NCBI RefSeq assembly: GCF_040720935.1
Contig: NZ_JBFDAE010000008.1
Location: forward strand, 150,549-214,548
Origin: Jejuia sp040720935
GTDB taxonomy: Bacteria; Bacteroidota; Bacteroidia; Flavobacteriales; Flavobacteriaceae
Length of the DNA stretch: 64,000 bases
Direction of reading: 5' to 3'
Shown: positions 9,122 to 17,852 of the stretch, piece after piece
Numbering within the stretch: position 1 is the stretch's first letter
Layout: every line of letters starts with the position of its first letter
Made by a program: the position numbers and the translations under genes
The notes under the pieces: generated by a model
The model's database searches: none
Told to the model about the DNA's origin: nothing
What the model saw: the letters and a program-made list of their open reading frames with translations, nothing else

Positions 9122-9990
9122 AGTTAAAGGAGATTCAGAATACATTTCGAACGAACCTGAACGGAGCTTATGAAAATGAAGAAATTGATCGTTTTTTCTA
9201 TCTCTTAATTGAAGATTATTATGGGGTATCAAGACTTCAACTAGCAATGAATCCTGGGATAGAAATTGAAAATTCTAAAGCTATTTTGGATGCCTTAGAA
9301 CTTATAAAAGAGCATAAACCCATACAGTATATTATGGGTGAAACAGAATTTTACGGTCTGCCATTTAAAGTGAATGGACATGTATTAATTCCAAGACCTG
9401 AAACGGAAGAACTGGTAGAGTGGATTTTAAATTGTCATTCAGAGCCTAGCGAAGAATCTCGAAAAATAACTATTTTAGACATAGGAACAGGGAGTGGCTG
9501 TATTGCAATTGCTTTGGCGAAAAATTTACCAAATGCTAAAGTTTATGCACTCGATGTCAGTAAGGATGCACTTAAAATTGCGAAACAAAATGCTGAATTG
9601 AATAAAGTTAACATTGAATTCATAGAAGCCGATATTTTATCACTTTGTCAGGGAGAAGATATTTCAAAATCTCAAAAATTTGATATTATAGTTTCAAATC
9701 CGCCATATGTCCGCGAATTGGAAAAAGAGATGATGAACCACAATGTTTTAGATCATGAACCGCATTTGGCATTATTTGTAAAAGATAATAATCCGTTATT
9801 GTTTTATGAGGCTATTAGTGGCTTTGCTAAAACAGCACTAACTGAAAACGGACAGTTGTTTTTTGAAATTAATGAGTATTTGGGGAAAGAAACTGTTGAT
9901 CTTTTAGAAAAATACAAGTTTAAAAATATAGAATTGAAACAGGATATTTTTGGTAAGAATAGAATGGTTAAAGCAGAAATTAACTCATGA
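9118..9990 (+). CDS. prmC: Release factor N5-glutamine methyltransferase PrmC
   Basis: PrmC methylates the GGQ glutamine of release factors RF1/RF2. The SAM-binding motif 'ILDIGTGSGCIAIAL' and catalytic 'NPPYV' are present after an N-terminal helical domain with 'PRPETEELVEW'. I place the start at 9118 rather than 9100 because 'MKLKEIQNTF' is the usual flavobacterial N-terminus and gives an ATGA overlap with the GNAT gene; the product is then 290 aa. Residues 106-116 (CHSEPSEESRK) are encoded by a widespread short intergenic-type repeat that has entered the frame between two domains. The 3' end overlaps ligA by ATGA. Confidence 0.93.
   Translation: MKLKEIQNTFRTNLNGAYENEEIDRFFYLLIEDYYGVSRLQLAMNPGIEIENSKAILDALELIKEHKPIQYIMGETEFYGLPFKVNGHVLIPRPETEELVEWILNCHSEPSEESRKITILDIGTGSGCIAIALAKNLPNAKVYALDVSKDALKIAKQNAELNKVNIEFIEADILSLCQGEDISKSQKFDIIVSNPPYVRELEKEMMNHNVLDHEPHLALFVKDNNPLLFYEAISGFAKTALTENGQLFFEINEYLGKETVDLLEKYKFKNIELKQDIFGKNRMVKAEINS
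9433..9461 (+). repeat. Short flavobacterial repeat inserted in frame in prmC
   Basis: The sequence TGTCATTCAGAGCCTAGCGA followed by AGAATCTCG matches the common Bacteroidota repeat of the form TGTCATTCTGAGCGnAGCGAAGAATCT. It keeps the reading frame and is placed in the linker just before the SAM-binding domain. The family assignment is from memory of such repeats; the in-frame position is seen directly. Confidence 0.6.
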
Positions 9991-12005
9991 AAGACGTAAG
10001 GCAACATATCATAAATTTAAGAAACGAACTCAGGGAACACAACTATAACTACTACGTTCTAGACAATCCAACCATCACGGATTATGAGTTTGATCTCAAG
10101 TTAAAAGAACTTCAAGAACTAGAGGAACAACATCCGGAATTTTATGATGCCAATTCGCCAACACAACGGGTTGGGGGAGAAATAACCAAGAATTTTGAAA
10201 CGGTAAAGCATGAGCATCGCATGTATTCCTTGGATAATTCCTATTCTAAAGAAGACTTGTTGGATTGGGAAAAGCGTATCAAAAAAATGGTGGATGGGGA
10301 TGTGTTTTATACCTGCGAGTTAAAATACGATGGTGCATCGATAAGTTTAACCTATGAAAACGGACAACTGGTAAGGGCAGTAACCCGTGGCGACGGTTTT
10401 CAAGGCGATGATGTTACTGCGAATGTAAAAACCATAAAATCCGTACCGTTGCAACTAAAAGGCGATTATCCACCGAAATTTGATATTAGAGGGGAAATTG
10501 TTTTGCCTTTTGATGGTTTTCATAAAATGAACGAGGAGCGTCTTGCAAATGGCGAAGAACCTTATAGAAACCCAAGAAATACAGCTTCGGGAAGTTTGAA
10601 ATTACAGGATAGTGCCGAGGTTGCAAAACGCCCTTTGGAATGTTTGCTCTATAATTTAACTGGAAATAATTTAGGGATTTCGTCACAATTTGAAAGTTTG
10701 GAAAAAGCCAGATCATGGGGCTTTAAAGTGCCCGATGCCGCTAAATTAGCCAAGTCTGTTGATGAAGTTCTGGAATTTGTGAATTACTGGGACACCAAAA
10801 GACACGAATTGCCCTATGAAACCGACGGTGTTGTGATAAAAGTGAATAATTTACAACAGCAGGAAGAACTGGGATATACCGCCAAAGCGCCACGTTGGGC
10901 GATGGCTTATAAGTTTAAGGCTGAACAGGTTTCAACGGTGCTAAATGAAATCACATATCAAGTTGGGCGCACCGGTGCTATTACGCCAGTAGCCAATTTA
11001 GAACCTGTAGAGTTGGCGGGAACTACTGTAAAACGTGCTTCAATTCATAATGCCGATCAGATTGAAAAACTGGATATAAGAGAAAGGGACACCGTTTTTG
11101 TTGAAAAAGGAGGGGAGATCATCCCGAAAATTATTGGTGTTGATTTATCGGAACGACCTATTGATTCTGTCCCTACGCAATACATCACACATTGCCCTGA
11201 ATGTGAGTCAGAATTGGTAAGGACTGAAGGCGATGCCAAACATTATTGTCCCAATTATAATGGGTGTAAGCCTCAAATTATCGGTAGAATTCAGCATTAT
11301 ATCTCACGAAAAGCCATGGATATTGAAGGTTTGGGAGGTGAAACTGTAGCATTATTGGTCAATGAAGGTTTAATTTCCAATTACTCTGATTTATATGAGT
11401 TGACCAAGGAACAGGTAATTCCTTTAGAGCGCATGGCTGAAAAAAGTGCAGATAACTTAATAAATGGTATAGAGGCCTCTAAAAACATTCCGTTTGAGCG
11501 TGTATTGTATGCAATAGGTATTCGTTATGTGGGTGAAACTGTGGCAAAAAAACTCGCCAAACACTATAAGTCCATTGATAATTTAATGAATGCCTCTCAG
11601 GAAGATTTAGAAAACGTTGATGAAATAGGTGTTAAGATAGCCGAAAGCGTAAAATTGTTTTTTGCTTCAGAAGAAAATATTGAAATAATCAATAGATTGA
11701 AACAGTTTGGGGTTCAGCTAGAAATTTCTTCCGAAGAGCTGGAGGGACAGACAGAGATTCTAAAAGGGCAGTCTATCGTTGTTTCTGGCGTATTTGAACA
11801 TGTATCCAGAAATGAACTAAAAAAATTAATAGAAGATAACGGTGGAAAAGTAAGCAGTTCCATCTCTTCAAAAACAAGTTTTGTAGTTGCTGGCGACAAA
11901 ATGGGACCCAGTAAAAAAGACAAAGCGGAGGCTTTGGGGATTTCGTTAATTTCAGAGGTTGAATTCTTACAAAAAATTAGCAAAACAGATATTTTTAACG
12001 ATTAA
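9987..12005 (+). CDS. ligA: NAD-dependent DNA ligase LigA
   Basis: 672 aa, full length. Domains in order are Ia, the adenylation domain with nucleophile motif 'CELKYDGAS' (Lys near residue 113), the OB fold ('QVGRTGAITPVANL'), the Cys4 zinc finger ('HCPECESELV' with later Cys residues), the helix-hairpin-helix region ('IGIRYVGETVAKKLA') and a C-terminal BRCT domain ('GQSIVVSGVFEHVSRNELK'). It seals nicks in replication and repair. The ATG overlaps the prmC stop (ATGA), so translation is coupled. Confidence 0.97.
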   Translation: MKDVRQHIINLRNELREHNYNYYVLDNPTITDYEFDLKLKELQELEEQHPEFYDANSPTQRVGGEITKNFETVKHEHRMYSLDNSYSKEDLLDWEKRIKKMVDGDVFYTCELKYDGASISLTYENGQLVRAVTRGDGFQGDDVTANVKTIKSVPLQLKGDYPPKFDIRGEIVLPFDGFHKMNEERLANGEEPYRNPRNTASGSLKLQDSAEVAKRPLECLLYNLTGNNLGISSQFESLEKARSWGFKVPDAAKLAKSVDEVLEFVNYWDTKRHELPYETDGVVIKVNNLQQQEELGYTAKAPRWAMAYKFKAEQVSTVLNEITYQVGRTGAITPVANLEPVELAGTTVKRASIHNADQIEKLDIRERDTVFVEKGGEIIPKIIGVDLSERPIDSVPTQYITHCPECESELVRTEGDAKHYCPNYNGCKPQIIGRIQHYISRKAMDIEGLGGETVALLVNEGLISNYSDLYELTKEQVIPLERMAEKSADNLINGIEASKNIPFERVLYAIGIRYVGETVAKKLAKHYKSIDNLMNASQEDLENVDEIGVKIAESVKLFFASEENIEIINRLKQFGVQLEISSEELEGQTEILKGQSIVVSGVFEHVSRNELKKLIEDNGGKVSSSISSKTSFVVAGDKMGPSKKDKAEALGISLISEVEFLQKISKTDIFND

Positions 12006-12040
12006 AAGCGTTTTTTTATCGATTAATAGCATTTTTTATT

Positions 12041-12048
12041 TATATTTG
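12041..12048 (+). promoter_or_regulatory. -7 promoter element before the membrane-protein gene
   Basis: TATATTTG matches TAnnTTTG and lies about 25 bp before the ATG at 12073. It supports independent transcription after ligA and a start at 12073 rather than inside ligA. A clear TTTG -33 element is not seen. Confidence 0.45.
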
Positions 12049-12072
12049 TCATCTAACTATGAAATTGCTGTT

Positions 12073-12774
12073 ATGTGCAACACCAAAGTATTGGCATTTT
12101 TAGTGGGTATTGTTTATTCGCTATTCGTTTATTTCCTGTTTTCAGGAAATACGTTTGAAGCGGAATGTTTTAGTGCCTTGATATTACCAATTTTAACGCT
12201 TGGTTACTTCTGTGGTGCAGAAAAAAAATCAATATACTTTATTGCTTTTCTAGTGCTGTATTCAATATCAGATTTAATGGTCATTGTTTCAGATGTATTT
12301 TCAGATATTGTTTATTATTTCGTTGGAAATTCCTTGTATATTCTGGCATACGTGGCATTGGTCATTGAAATAAGTAAGAGCCTGAACTTGAAAGAGATGT
12401 TAAAACACTATAAATTTTCGATTTTAGTGTTGCTTTTACTAGATTCCTTTATAGCTTATAGTTTGCTTGATGTTGTTGACCCTTATTTAGATTTAGGTTC
12501 TGAATATTTTATTGAGATAACGTATAATATTTCTATGTTGTTAATATTGTCTTTAGCGCTGCTAAATTATTTTCATCAAGAAAGTAGAAAGGCTTTTTAC
12601 CTGCTTATCGGGGCCATCTGTATTGTGTTTTCTGAGGTGCTAAATGTAGCTTATATGTATGTATCCCATCAAAATCTATTGAGCTTTTTAACTATTACAT
12701 TGGCGCTTGTTGGTTTTTTCTTTTTATACCAGCAAACAAAGCTTAAATACAAAAAATCAAATCCTATGTATTAG
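12073..12774 (+). CDS. Multi-pass membrane protein, YhhN-like
   Basis: About 233 aa with roughly eight hydrophobic segments. I chose ATG 12073 ('MCNTKVLAFLVG'); the open frame extends back into ligA from a TTG at 11959, but a promoter element at 12041-12048 argues for the later start. The pattern 'LILPILTLGYFCG...FLVLYSISDLMVIV...YFVGNSLYILAYVALV' resembles YhhN/TMEM86 proteins, some of which are lysoplasmalogenases. The similarity is moderate, so the activity is a guess. It converges with the DoxX gene. Confidence 0.55.
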   Translation: MCNTKVLAFLVGIVYSLFVYFLFSGNTFEAECFSALILPILTLGYFCGAEKKSIYFIAFLVLYSISDLMVIVSDVFSDIVYYFVGNSLYILAYVALVIEISKSLNLKEMLKHYKFSILVLLLLDSFIAYSLLDVVDPYLDLGSEYFIEITYNISMLLILSLALLNYFHQESRKAFYLLIGAICIVFSEVLNVAYMYVSHQNLLSFLTITLALVGFFFLYQQTKLKYKKSNPMY

Positions 12775-12780
12775 TTGAAT

Positions 12781-13158
12781 TTATAGTTTCAAAAAAGGAA
12801 TGTCTTTTCTATAGGTGTAAGCTATAATCGCAGATAATAAAAACGTAACTATTGCTGTTCCGAATAGTAAACCTCCATCGCCTTTAATTTCAATTCCTAA
12901 CTGGGTTAAGTGCATAAAAATAGCCCCGCCAAGTACACCTAGGGTCAATAGCGCACCAGCCCAAACAGTTTTAGGGATTAATAATAATATACCTGCAATT
13001 AATTCAACAATGCCAATGCCTATTCTGCCATAGGGTTCTAAACCTACTTTTTCGAAAATATAAACGCTAACCTCATCTGCAGAAAATTTAAAGCGTAAGG
13101 TTTGTATTAAAATAGCAGCTACAATAATGCGAAGGACTAACGGAATGTATTTTTTCAT
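12781..13158 (-). CDS. DoxX-family membrane protein
   Basis: 125 aa with four transmembrane helices, as in DoxX/DoxD-like proteins: 'LVLRIIVAAILIQTLRFKF', 'RIGIGIVELIAGILLLI', 'GALLTLGVLGGAIFMHLTQLG' and a C-terminal helix. 'GDGGLLF' before the last helix is typical of the flavobacterial subgroup. The function is unknown; relatives were linked to quinone or redox metabolism. It is a single gene on this strand, 6 bp from the convergent YhhN-like gene. Confidence 0.75.
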   Translation of the reverse strand: MKKYIPLVLRIIVAAILIQTLRFKFSADEVSVYIFEKVGLEPYGRIGIGIVELIAGILLLIPKTVWAGALLTLGVLGGAIFMHLTQLGIEIKGDGGLLFGTAIVTFLLSAIIAYTYRKDIPFLKL

Positions 13159-13226
13159 CTTAATTTTGGTCTGGTTGAAACTTTAGACGCAAAAAGAATA
13201 GAAACTTTTCAAAACCAAATAAATAA

Positions 13227-14144
13227 TTAAACAATTATGGATGTCCCATTAGTGGTTTTGTTTTTTTCTGAATCAAAATAAAAATCAATTTGCCCCAAGT
13301 ACAAACCATAACAACCTACTTGATTTACCAACATGTTTTGCTGCTCAATATTTTGAACTATAGTTGGTTTTGGTAAAAATGTATGTGTGTGTCCTCCAAT
13401 TATTAAATCGATATTTTTAGTAGCCGCAGCAAGTTTTAAATCACTTATTTTATCCGGGTTTTTGTTATAATCATAACCTAAATGGGACAGACATATAATT
13501 AAATCGCATTTTTCTTCTGTTTTTAAAATCCGTGTCATGTCTTGGGTCATTTCAACTGGGTCAAGATATTTTGTTTCCTTATACATCTTTTGTGTCACCA
13601 AACCAGATAGTTCAATACCTAAACCAAAAACGCCAATTTTAACACCATTTTTATAGAAGATTTTATAAGGCTTTACATGGGTATCCATAATTGTATTTGA
13701 AAAATCGTAATTGGCAGAAACAAAATCAAACTCAGCATGCGGTAATTGGGCGTACAAACCATCAATACCATTATCAAAATCATGATTGCCTATGGTGGCT
13801 ACATCATATTTCAACATGCTCATCAATTTAAATTCCAATTCGCCACCGTAATAATTAAAATAAGGTGTGCCTTGAAAAATATCGCCAGCATCCAATAAAA
13901 GCGTATTGGGGTTATCTTTTCTAATAGATTCAATTAAAGTAGCGCGTCTGGCAACACCGCCTTTATTTGCATTCCGTTTATCATATGGTCCAAAAGCATC
14001 TATATGACTATGAACATCGTTAGTATGCAGAATTGTGATTTTAGTTGGTTTATTCGCAGATGTAAAGGACGGTAAACTTAAACCGCCCAAAGTAGCCAAA
14101 GTACCGCTCGCTAATGTCTTCTGAATAAATTGTCTTCTTTTCAT
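13227..14144 (-). CDS. Tat-exported metallophosphatase (5'-nucleotidase N-domain)
   Basis: 305 aa. The N-terminus 'MKRRQFIQKTLASGTLATLGG' is a twin-arginine-type signal. The dinuclear metal site of the 5'-nucleotidase/UshA N-domain is complete: 'LHTNDVHSH', 'DAGDIFQGTPYFN', 'IGNHDFDNG', 'CLSHLGYD', 'IGGHTHTFL'. The substrate-binding C-terminal domain is missing from this protein and is encoded by the gene just upstream on the same strand (5 bp gap). The two products probably meet in the periplasm to make one nucleotidase. Confidence 0.9.
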   Translation of the reverse strand: MKRRQFIQKTLASGTLATLGGLSLPSFTSANKPTKITILHTNDVHSHIDAFGPYDKRNANKGGVARRATLIESIRKDNPNTLLLDAGDIFQGTPYFNYYGGELEFKLMSMLKYDVATIGNHDFDNGIDGLYAQLPHAEFDFVSANYDFSNTIMDTHVKPYKIFYKNGVKIGVFGLGIELSGLVTQKMYKETKYLDPVEMTQDMTRILKTEEKCDLIICLSHLGYDYNKNPDKISDLKLAAATKNIDLIIGGHTHTFLPKPTIVQNIEQQNMLVNQVGCYGLYLGQIDFYFDSEKNKTTNGTSIIV

Positions 14145-14149
14145 AACAT

Positions 14150-14905
14150 TTATTTTCTAATAAAACGGTCGTCAATAACTGGATTAATGGTGTCTGTCTT
14201 TTTAAGATAATCAATAAGCACATTGCGTATTTTATAATCTAAATCATAAACACCTTCATTATTCTGAAAGAAAATCATATGATCTCCACCATTGTATAGA
14301 TAGTCGCTGGTTGCAACGAAATACGTTTTATCAGCATCAATATTTTCGCCATTAATTTTTGCGTTTAAAAGATTATTATCAGCATCAATTATTAAATTTA
14401 ATCCCGAAATTGGATGTGCTTTTGAGCTTCTTATTAAATAGTTGACAGCTTCATTAACAGTACTTCCTTTTAAACTTACAACTACAATTCTATTTTCAAA
14501 AGGCATAACATGGTATGCTGTTTTGGAGGTTACAGGGCCTTTAGGGATTATCGACCTAATACCGCCATAATTCAATAGTACGGCGTCAATACTGTTGCCC
14601 GTTCTTTTTTCAAAAATCGGATTTGCTTCAGAAAAAACAATATCTGCCATAAAATTCCCAATGGCAGTATTTAACGCTCCATCAGTCTTAGAATAGGTGT
14701 CTTCAGCGTAAGCTAACACACTATCCAAATCTTTTTCAATATGGTTTCTGTAGGGGTTTATAAATGTTTCAATAGCATCATTTTGGTTCAATTCGTTATT
14801 AATTTCAATACGTTTGCCTTCAATTTTATTAAGATGAAGCCGCTTGGGTTTGCAACTGAGGAAAAGGGCGATTATAAGTATGTTATAAATGTATTTAGAA
14901 CTCAT
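14150..14905 (-). CDS. 5'-nucleotidase C-terminal domain lipoprotein
   Basis: 251 aa with a lipobox 'LFLSC' near residue 17, so a lipid-anchored periplasmic or outer-membrane protein. It carries the 5'-nucleotidase C-domain motifs 'LNYGGIRSIIPKGPVT', 'MPFENRIVVVSLKG' and 'TSDYLYNGGDHM', which form the substrate pocket in UshA. The catalytic domain is encoded 5 bp downstream as a Tat substrate. The two halves therefore seem to reach the periplasm by different export routes (Sec/lipoprotein and Tat). Known in other Bacteroidota, but worth noting. Confidence 0.88.
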   Translation of the reverse strand: MSSKYIYNILIIALFLSCKPKRLHLNKIEGKRIEINNELNQNDAIETFINPYRNHIEKDLDSVLAYAEDTYSKTDGALNTAIGNFMADIVFSEANPIFEKRTGNSIDAVLLNYGGIRSIIPKGPVTSKTAYHVMPFENRIVVVSLKGSTVNEAVNYLIRSSKAHPISGLNLIIDADNNLLNAKINGENIDADKTYFVATSDYLYNGGDHMIFFQNNEGVYDLDYKIRNVLIDYLKKTDTINPVIDDRFIRK

Positions 14906-14928
14906 TAAAATTCGTTACTTTTTGAATG

Positions 14929-14945
14929 TACTTTTGCTACCTTTG
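14929..14945 (+). promoter_or_regulatory. Two tandem -7 promoter elements before DUF6913-dapA
   Basis: TACTTTTG (14929-14936) and TACCTTTG (14938-14945) both fit TAnnTTTG and lie 19-28 bp before the ATG at 14964. Neither has a well-spaced TTTG upstream. Confidence 0.45.
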
Positions 14946-14963
14946 TGAAAAGTATAAATTTAA

Positions 14964-15482
14964 ATGATTTTAAAGGCTTTTAAAGAAAGATCTAATAAAA
15001 AATATTTAAACAAATTGTTATCTGAACGTAAGGTAAACGTGGATGGTAATAAAATTAAAAGCTTAGGTGTTATTTTAAACCTTGAAGAGATTGATAATTT
15101 TAATGTTTTCAATGTTTTGGCTTCTCGTCTAAAAGTTCATACCAATAAAATAAAAGTAATTGCTTATTCGCCTGATTTAAAAAGTCATGGAAATGCTTGG
15201 GATGCCTGTTTTAACGCGAAGGATTTTGGTTGGAAAGGTGAAATAAAAAATATTGAGCTAAAAGCATTTTTAGATGAACCCTTTGATGTTTTGATAAGTT
15301 ATTACACGAAAGAACATTTAGAATTAAAATTATTGACAGCACTATCGAAATCTCAATTTAAAATCGGAGTTTTGCAAACCGATACTCGTTTAAACGATTT
15401 AATTATAAAAACGAAAATTAAGGAATCCAAGATTTTTGGGGACGAGGTTGTAAAATATTTAACTGTATTAAATAAAATTTAA
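14964..15482 (+). CDS. DUF6913-family protein
   Basis: 172 aa with no signal peptide. It belongs to the small flavobacterial family now called DUF6913, which is usually found directly upstream of dapA, as here with a 1-bp gap to dapA. The segment 'MILKAFKERSNKKYLNKLL' starts the protein, followed by an alternating alpha/beta pattern and 'FDVLISYYTKEHLELKLLTA'. Function unknown. Two TAnnTTTG-like elements (14929-14936 and 14938-14945) precede it and may drive the pair. Confidence 0.65.
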   Translation: MILKAFKERSNKKYLNKLLSERKVNVDGNKIKSLGVILNLEEIDNFNVFNVLASRLKVHTNKIKVIAYSPDLKSHGNAWDACFNAKDFGWKGEIKNIELKAFLDEPFDVLISYYTKEHLELKLLTALSKSQFKIGVLQTDTRLNDLIIKTKIKESKIFGDEVVKYLTVLNKI

Positions 15483-15483
15483 A

Positions 15484-16365
15484 ATGAATAGTAAGTTTCT
15501 AGGAACTGGAGTTGCGCTGGTTACACCGTTTAAAAAAGATTTAAGTGTAGATTATGATGCGCTTAAAAACATCGTGAATTTTAATATTGAAAACGGAACG
15601 GATTATTTGGTAATATCTGGAACCACAGCAGAGAGTGTAACCATTACCAAGCAAGAAAAGAAAGCCATAACCGCAGCTATTATTGAAGTGAATGGCGGAA
15701 GAGTGCCGTTAGTTTTGGGTATTGGAGGCAGTAACACAAGTGCGGTTATTGAAGAAATTAGGGCTACCGATTTAAGCAATATCGATGCAATTTTATCGGT
15801 GTCGCCATATTATACAAAGCCAACCCAAGAAGGCATTTATCAGCATTTTAAAGCTATTTCAGGGGCATGTCCAATTGATATTATATTGTATAATGTACCG
15901 GGTAGAACCTCAAAAAATGTGGAGCCAGAAACGACAATTCGTTTAGCGAAAGATTTTAAAAATATTGTTGGGGTTAAAGAGGCTGGCAATAATATCTCAA
16001 ACTATTTACAGTTATTAAAAAATAAACCAGAAGATTTTTTAGTGATTTCCGGAGATGATGATTTAGCGCTAGGTGTTGTTTTAGCAGGTGGTGCTGGTGT
16101 TATTTCGGTCATCGGACAGGCATTCCCAAGGGCATTTTCAGATATGATTCGTTTGGGTTTAAAAGGCGATGCCAAAGCAGCTTATAAATTACATTTCAAA
16201 TTAATGGATGTGATTGATTATATTTTTGAAGAAAATAATCCAGCGGGTATCAAAGCAGTTTTTCAAGCTTTAAAACTTTGTGATGATACAGTAAGGTTGC
16301 CACTTGTTCCTGCATCTGACGGATTACAAAAGAAAATCAATCAATTTGTTGCAGATTTCAACTAG
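15484..16365 (+). CDS. dapA: 4-hydroxy-tetrahydrodipicolinate synthase DapA
   Basis: 293 aa, full length. DapA condenses pyruvate with aspartate semialdehyde in lysine and diaminopimelate synthesis. Conserved features are 'GTTAES' (residues 46-51, where most enzymes have GTTGES), the Tyr136 region 'ILYNVPGRT', and the Schiff-base Lys165 in 'GVKEAG'. It is translated directly after the DUF6913 gene. Confidence 0.95.
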   Translation: MNSKFLGTGVALVTPFKKDLSVDYDALKNIVNFNIENGTDYLVISGTTAESVTITKQEKKAITAAIIEVNGGRVPLVLGIGGSNTSAVIEEIRATDLSNIDAILSVSPYYTKPTQEGIYQHFKAISGACPIDIILYNVPGRTSKNVEPETTIRLAKDFKNIVGVKEAGNNISNYLQLLKNKPEDFLVISGDDDLALGVVLAGGAGVISVIGQAFPRAFSDMIRLGLKGDAKAAYKLHFKLMDVIDYIFEENNPAGIKAVFQALKLCDDTVRLPLVPASDGLQKKINQFVADFN

Positions 16366-16511
16366 TGCTCTGCATAAGATATATTGGGTGATGCACAGGT
16401 TTTTGCTTTGATATGACACTTTTGTTAAAGTTTACTTAAACCACGCTGGTATTACATTTCAAGCTTTAAATTCGCTTTAAAATAATATTTTTAAATTACA
16501 TATTAAAAGTG

Positions 16512-16519
16512 TAATTTTG
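16512..16519 (+). promoter_or_regulatory. -7 promoter element before bamD
   Basis: TAATTTTG fits TAnnTTTG, 17 bp before the ATG at 16537. No convincing TTTG is found at the expected distance upstream. Confidence 0.45.
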
Positions 16520-16536
16520 CATCTTCTTTAAAATCT

Positions 16537-17364
16537 ATGAAATACGTTTTTAGCATTTTAGTTTTAGCATGTCTTTTTAGCTCATGTAGTGAATATCAAA
16601 AGGTTTTAAAATCTGAAGATATTGCTACAAAATTTAAGTTTGGTGACTCTTTGTATAAGCAAGGTAAGTATGATAAGGCAAATAGGCTTTTTGCTCAAAT
16701 TGTTCCAAATTATAAAGGAAAGCCTCAAGCTGAAAAGCTGATGTATTTATATTCCAAAACGTTTTATCACATGAAGGATTATTACGTTTCTGGATATCAA
16801 TTCGAGCGTTTTGTATCTAGTTATCCTAAAAGTGAGAAAAAAGAAGAAGCCGCTTTTTTAAGTGCCAAAAGTTATTATATGTTGTCTCCTAGATATTCCA
16901 AAGACCAAAAGGAAACAAAAGATGCGATAGAGAAAATACAGGAATTTATAAATGTATATCCTAATTCTGAATATGTGGCAGAAGCCAATACGCTAGTTAA
17001 GGAATTGGATTTTAAATTAGAGAAAAAAGCATTCGAAATTGCAAAACAATACAATCATATTTCAGATTTTAAGGCATCCATAAAATCGTTTGATAATTTT
17101 GTGTTTCAGTTTCCAGGGTCGCCTTTGCGGGAGGATGCATTATTTTACAGATTAGATGCTGCTTATAAATTGGCAGTAAATAGTATTGAATATAAAAAGA
17201 CTGCTGCTGGTATCGTTAAGTTAAAAAAAACGAGATTGGAACAAGCAAAAGAATATTATTCAGCCTTTAAAAAAGCCTATGCAAACTCAAAGTATATTGC
17301 AGATGCTGAAAAAATGGCTTCAGAATTAGATAAAGAATTAGAAACTTATAGTGCAAAAAGTTAA
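16537..17364 (+). CDS. bamD: Outer-membrane assembly lipoprotein BamD
   Basis: 275 aa. The lipobox is 'LFSSC' near residue 17, followed by TPR-like helices from 'KFKFGDSLYKQGKYDKANRL' on, including 'YHMKDYYVSGYQFERFV' and 'LREDALFYRLDAAY'. BamD is the essential lipoprotein of the BAM complex that inserts beta-barrel proteins into the outer membrane. The RNA polymerase omega gene follows after 6-9 bp, a conserved flavobacterial order. Confidence 0.92.
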   Translation: MKYVFSILVLACLFSSCSEYQKVLKSEDIATKFKFGDSLYKQGKYDKANRLFAQIVPNYKGKPQAEKLMYLYSKTFYHMKDYYVSGYQFERFVSSYPKSEKKEEAAFLSAKSYYMLSPRYSKDQKETKDAIEKIQEFINVYPNSEYVAEANTLVKELDFKLEKKAFEIAKQYNHISDFKASIKSFDNFVFQFPGSPLREDALFYRLDAAYKLAVNSIEYKKTAAGIVKLKKTRLEQAKEYYSAFKKAYANSKYIADAEKMASELDKELETYSAKS

Positions 17365-17373
17365 TATACCATG

Positions 17374-17703
17374 ATGGATTTAAAAAAAACAACTGCTCCC
17401 GTAAATACGGTAACTTATGATAGAAATCAAATAGATGAGCCAACGGAGAACATCTACGAGTCTATTTCTATAATTGCTAGAAGAGCAGAACAAATCAATA
17501 CTGAGATCAAAAAAGAATTGATTGATAAACTGGAGGAATTTGCGACTTATAATGATAGTCTTGAGGAAATTTTTGAAAACAAAGAGCAAATTGAGGTGTC
17601 TAAATTTTACGAAAAATTACCAAAACCTCATGCTTTAGCTGTTCAGGAATGGCTTACCGATAAAATTTATTTTAGAAATACAGACGAAGATTCTCAAGAA
17701 TAA
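17374..17703 (+). CDS. rpoZ: DNA-directed RNA polymerase omega subunit (Bacteroidota type)
   Basis: 109 aa from the second ATG (an ATG at 17371 would add one Met). It matches the Bacteroidota RpoZ/Rpb6-like family: 'TVTYDRNQIDEPTENIYESISIIARRAEQI' at the front, followed by an acidic tail 'TDEDSQE'. Omega stabilises the beta' subunit during polymerase assembly. It sits directly after bamD and is closed by the hairpin at 17729-17766. Confidence 0.85.
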   Translation: MDLKKTTAPVNTVTYDRNQIDEPTENIYESISIIARRAEQINTEIKKELIDKLEEFATYNDSLEEIFENKEQIEVSKFYEKLPKPHALAVQEWLTDKIYFRNTDEDSQE

Positions 17704-17728
17704 TTTCTAAATTTAAACACCATTAAAT

Positions 17729-17766
17729 AAACTCCAATACCGTTTTAATACATGGTATTGGAGTTT
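17729..17766 (+). terminator. Terminator-like hairpin after the omega gene
   Basis: Perfect 13-bp arms (17729-17741 and 17754-17766) around a 12-nt loop, followed by a short T-containing stretch. It ends the bamD-omega unit. Confidence 0.65.
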
Positions 17767-17791
17767 GTTTGGTTATTAATTAAAAATAACT

Positions 17792-17811
17792 CCCCGATGC
17801 AAACATCGGGG
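17792..17811. repeat. GC-rich hairpin CCCCGATG/CATCGGGG
   Basis: Perfect 8-bp arms around CAAA. This is a short palindrome of a type scattered in flavobacterial intergenic DNA, the second of several hairpins in this spacer. Confidence 0.55.
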
Positions 17812-17826
17812 TTTCAGTTGAAATTG

Positions 17827-17850
17827 TCATTCCCGTGAAAAAGGGGAACC
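17827..17850. repeat. REP-like element (GTCATTCCCGTGAAAAAGGGGAA)
   Basis: The sequence resembles the common repeat GTCATTCCCGnGAAAnCGGGAATC, here with an imperfect right arm. It lies between the GC-rich hairpin and the 99-bp inverted-repeat unit at 17853-17951. Confidence 0.5.
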
Positions 17851-17852
17851 TA

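Noticed and set aside
11959..12072. Extended N-terminus of the YhhN-like protein overlapping ligA
   Set aside because: It begins with TTG inside ligA, and a promoter element at 12041-12048 lies between; ATG 12073 is more likely.
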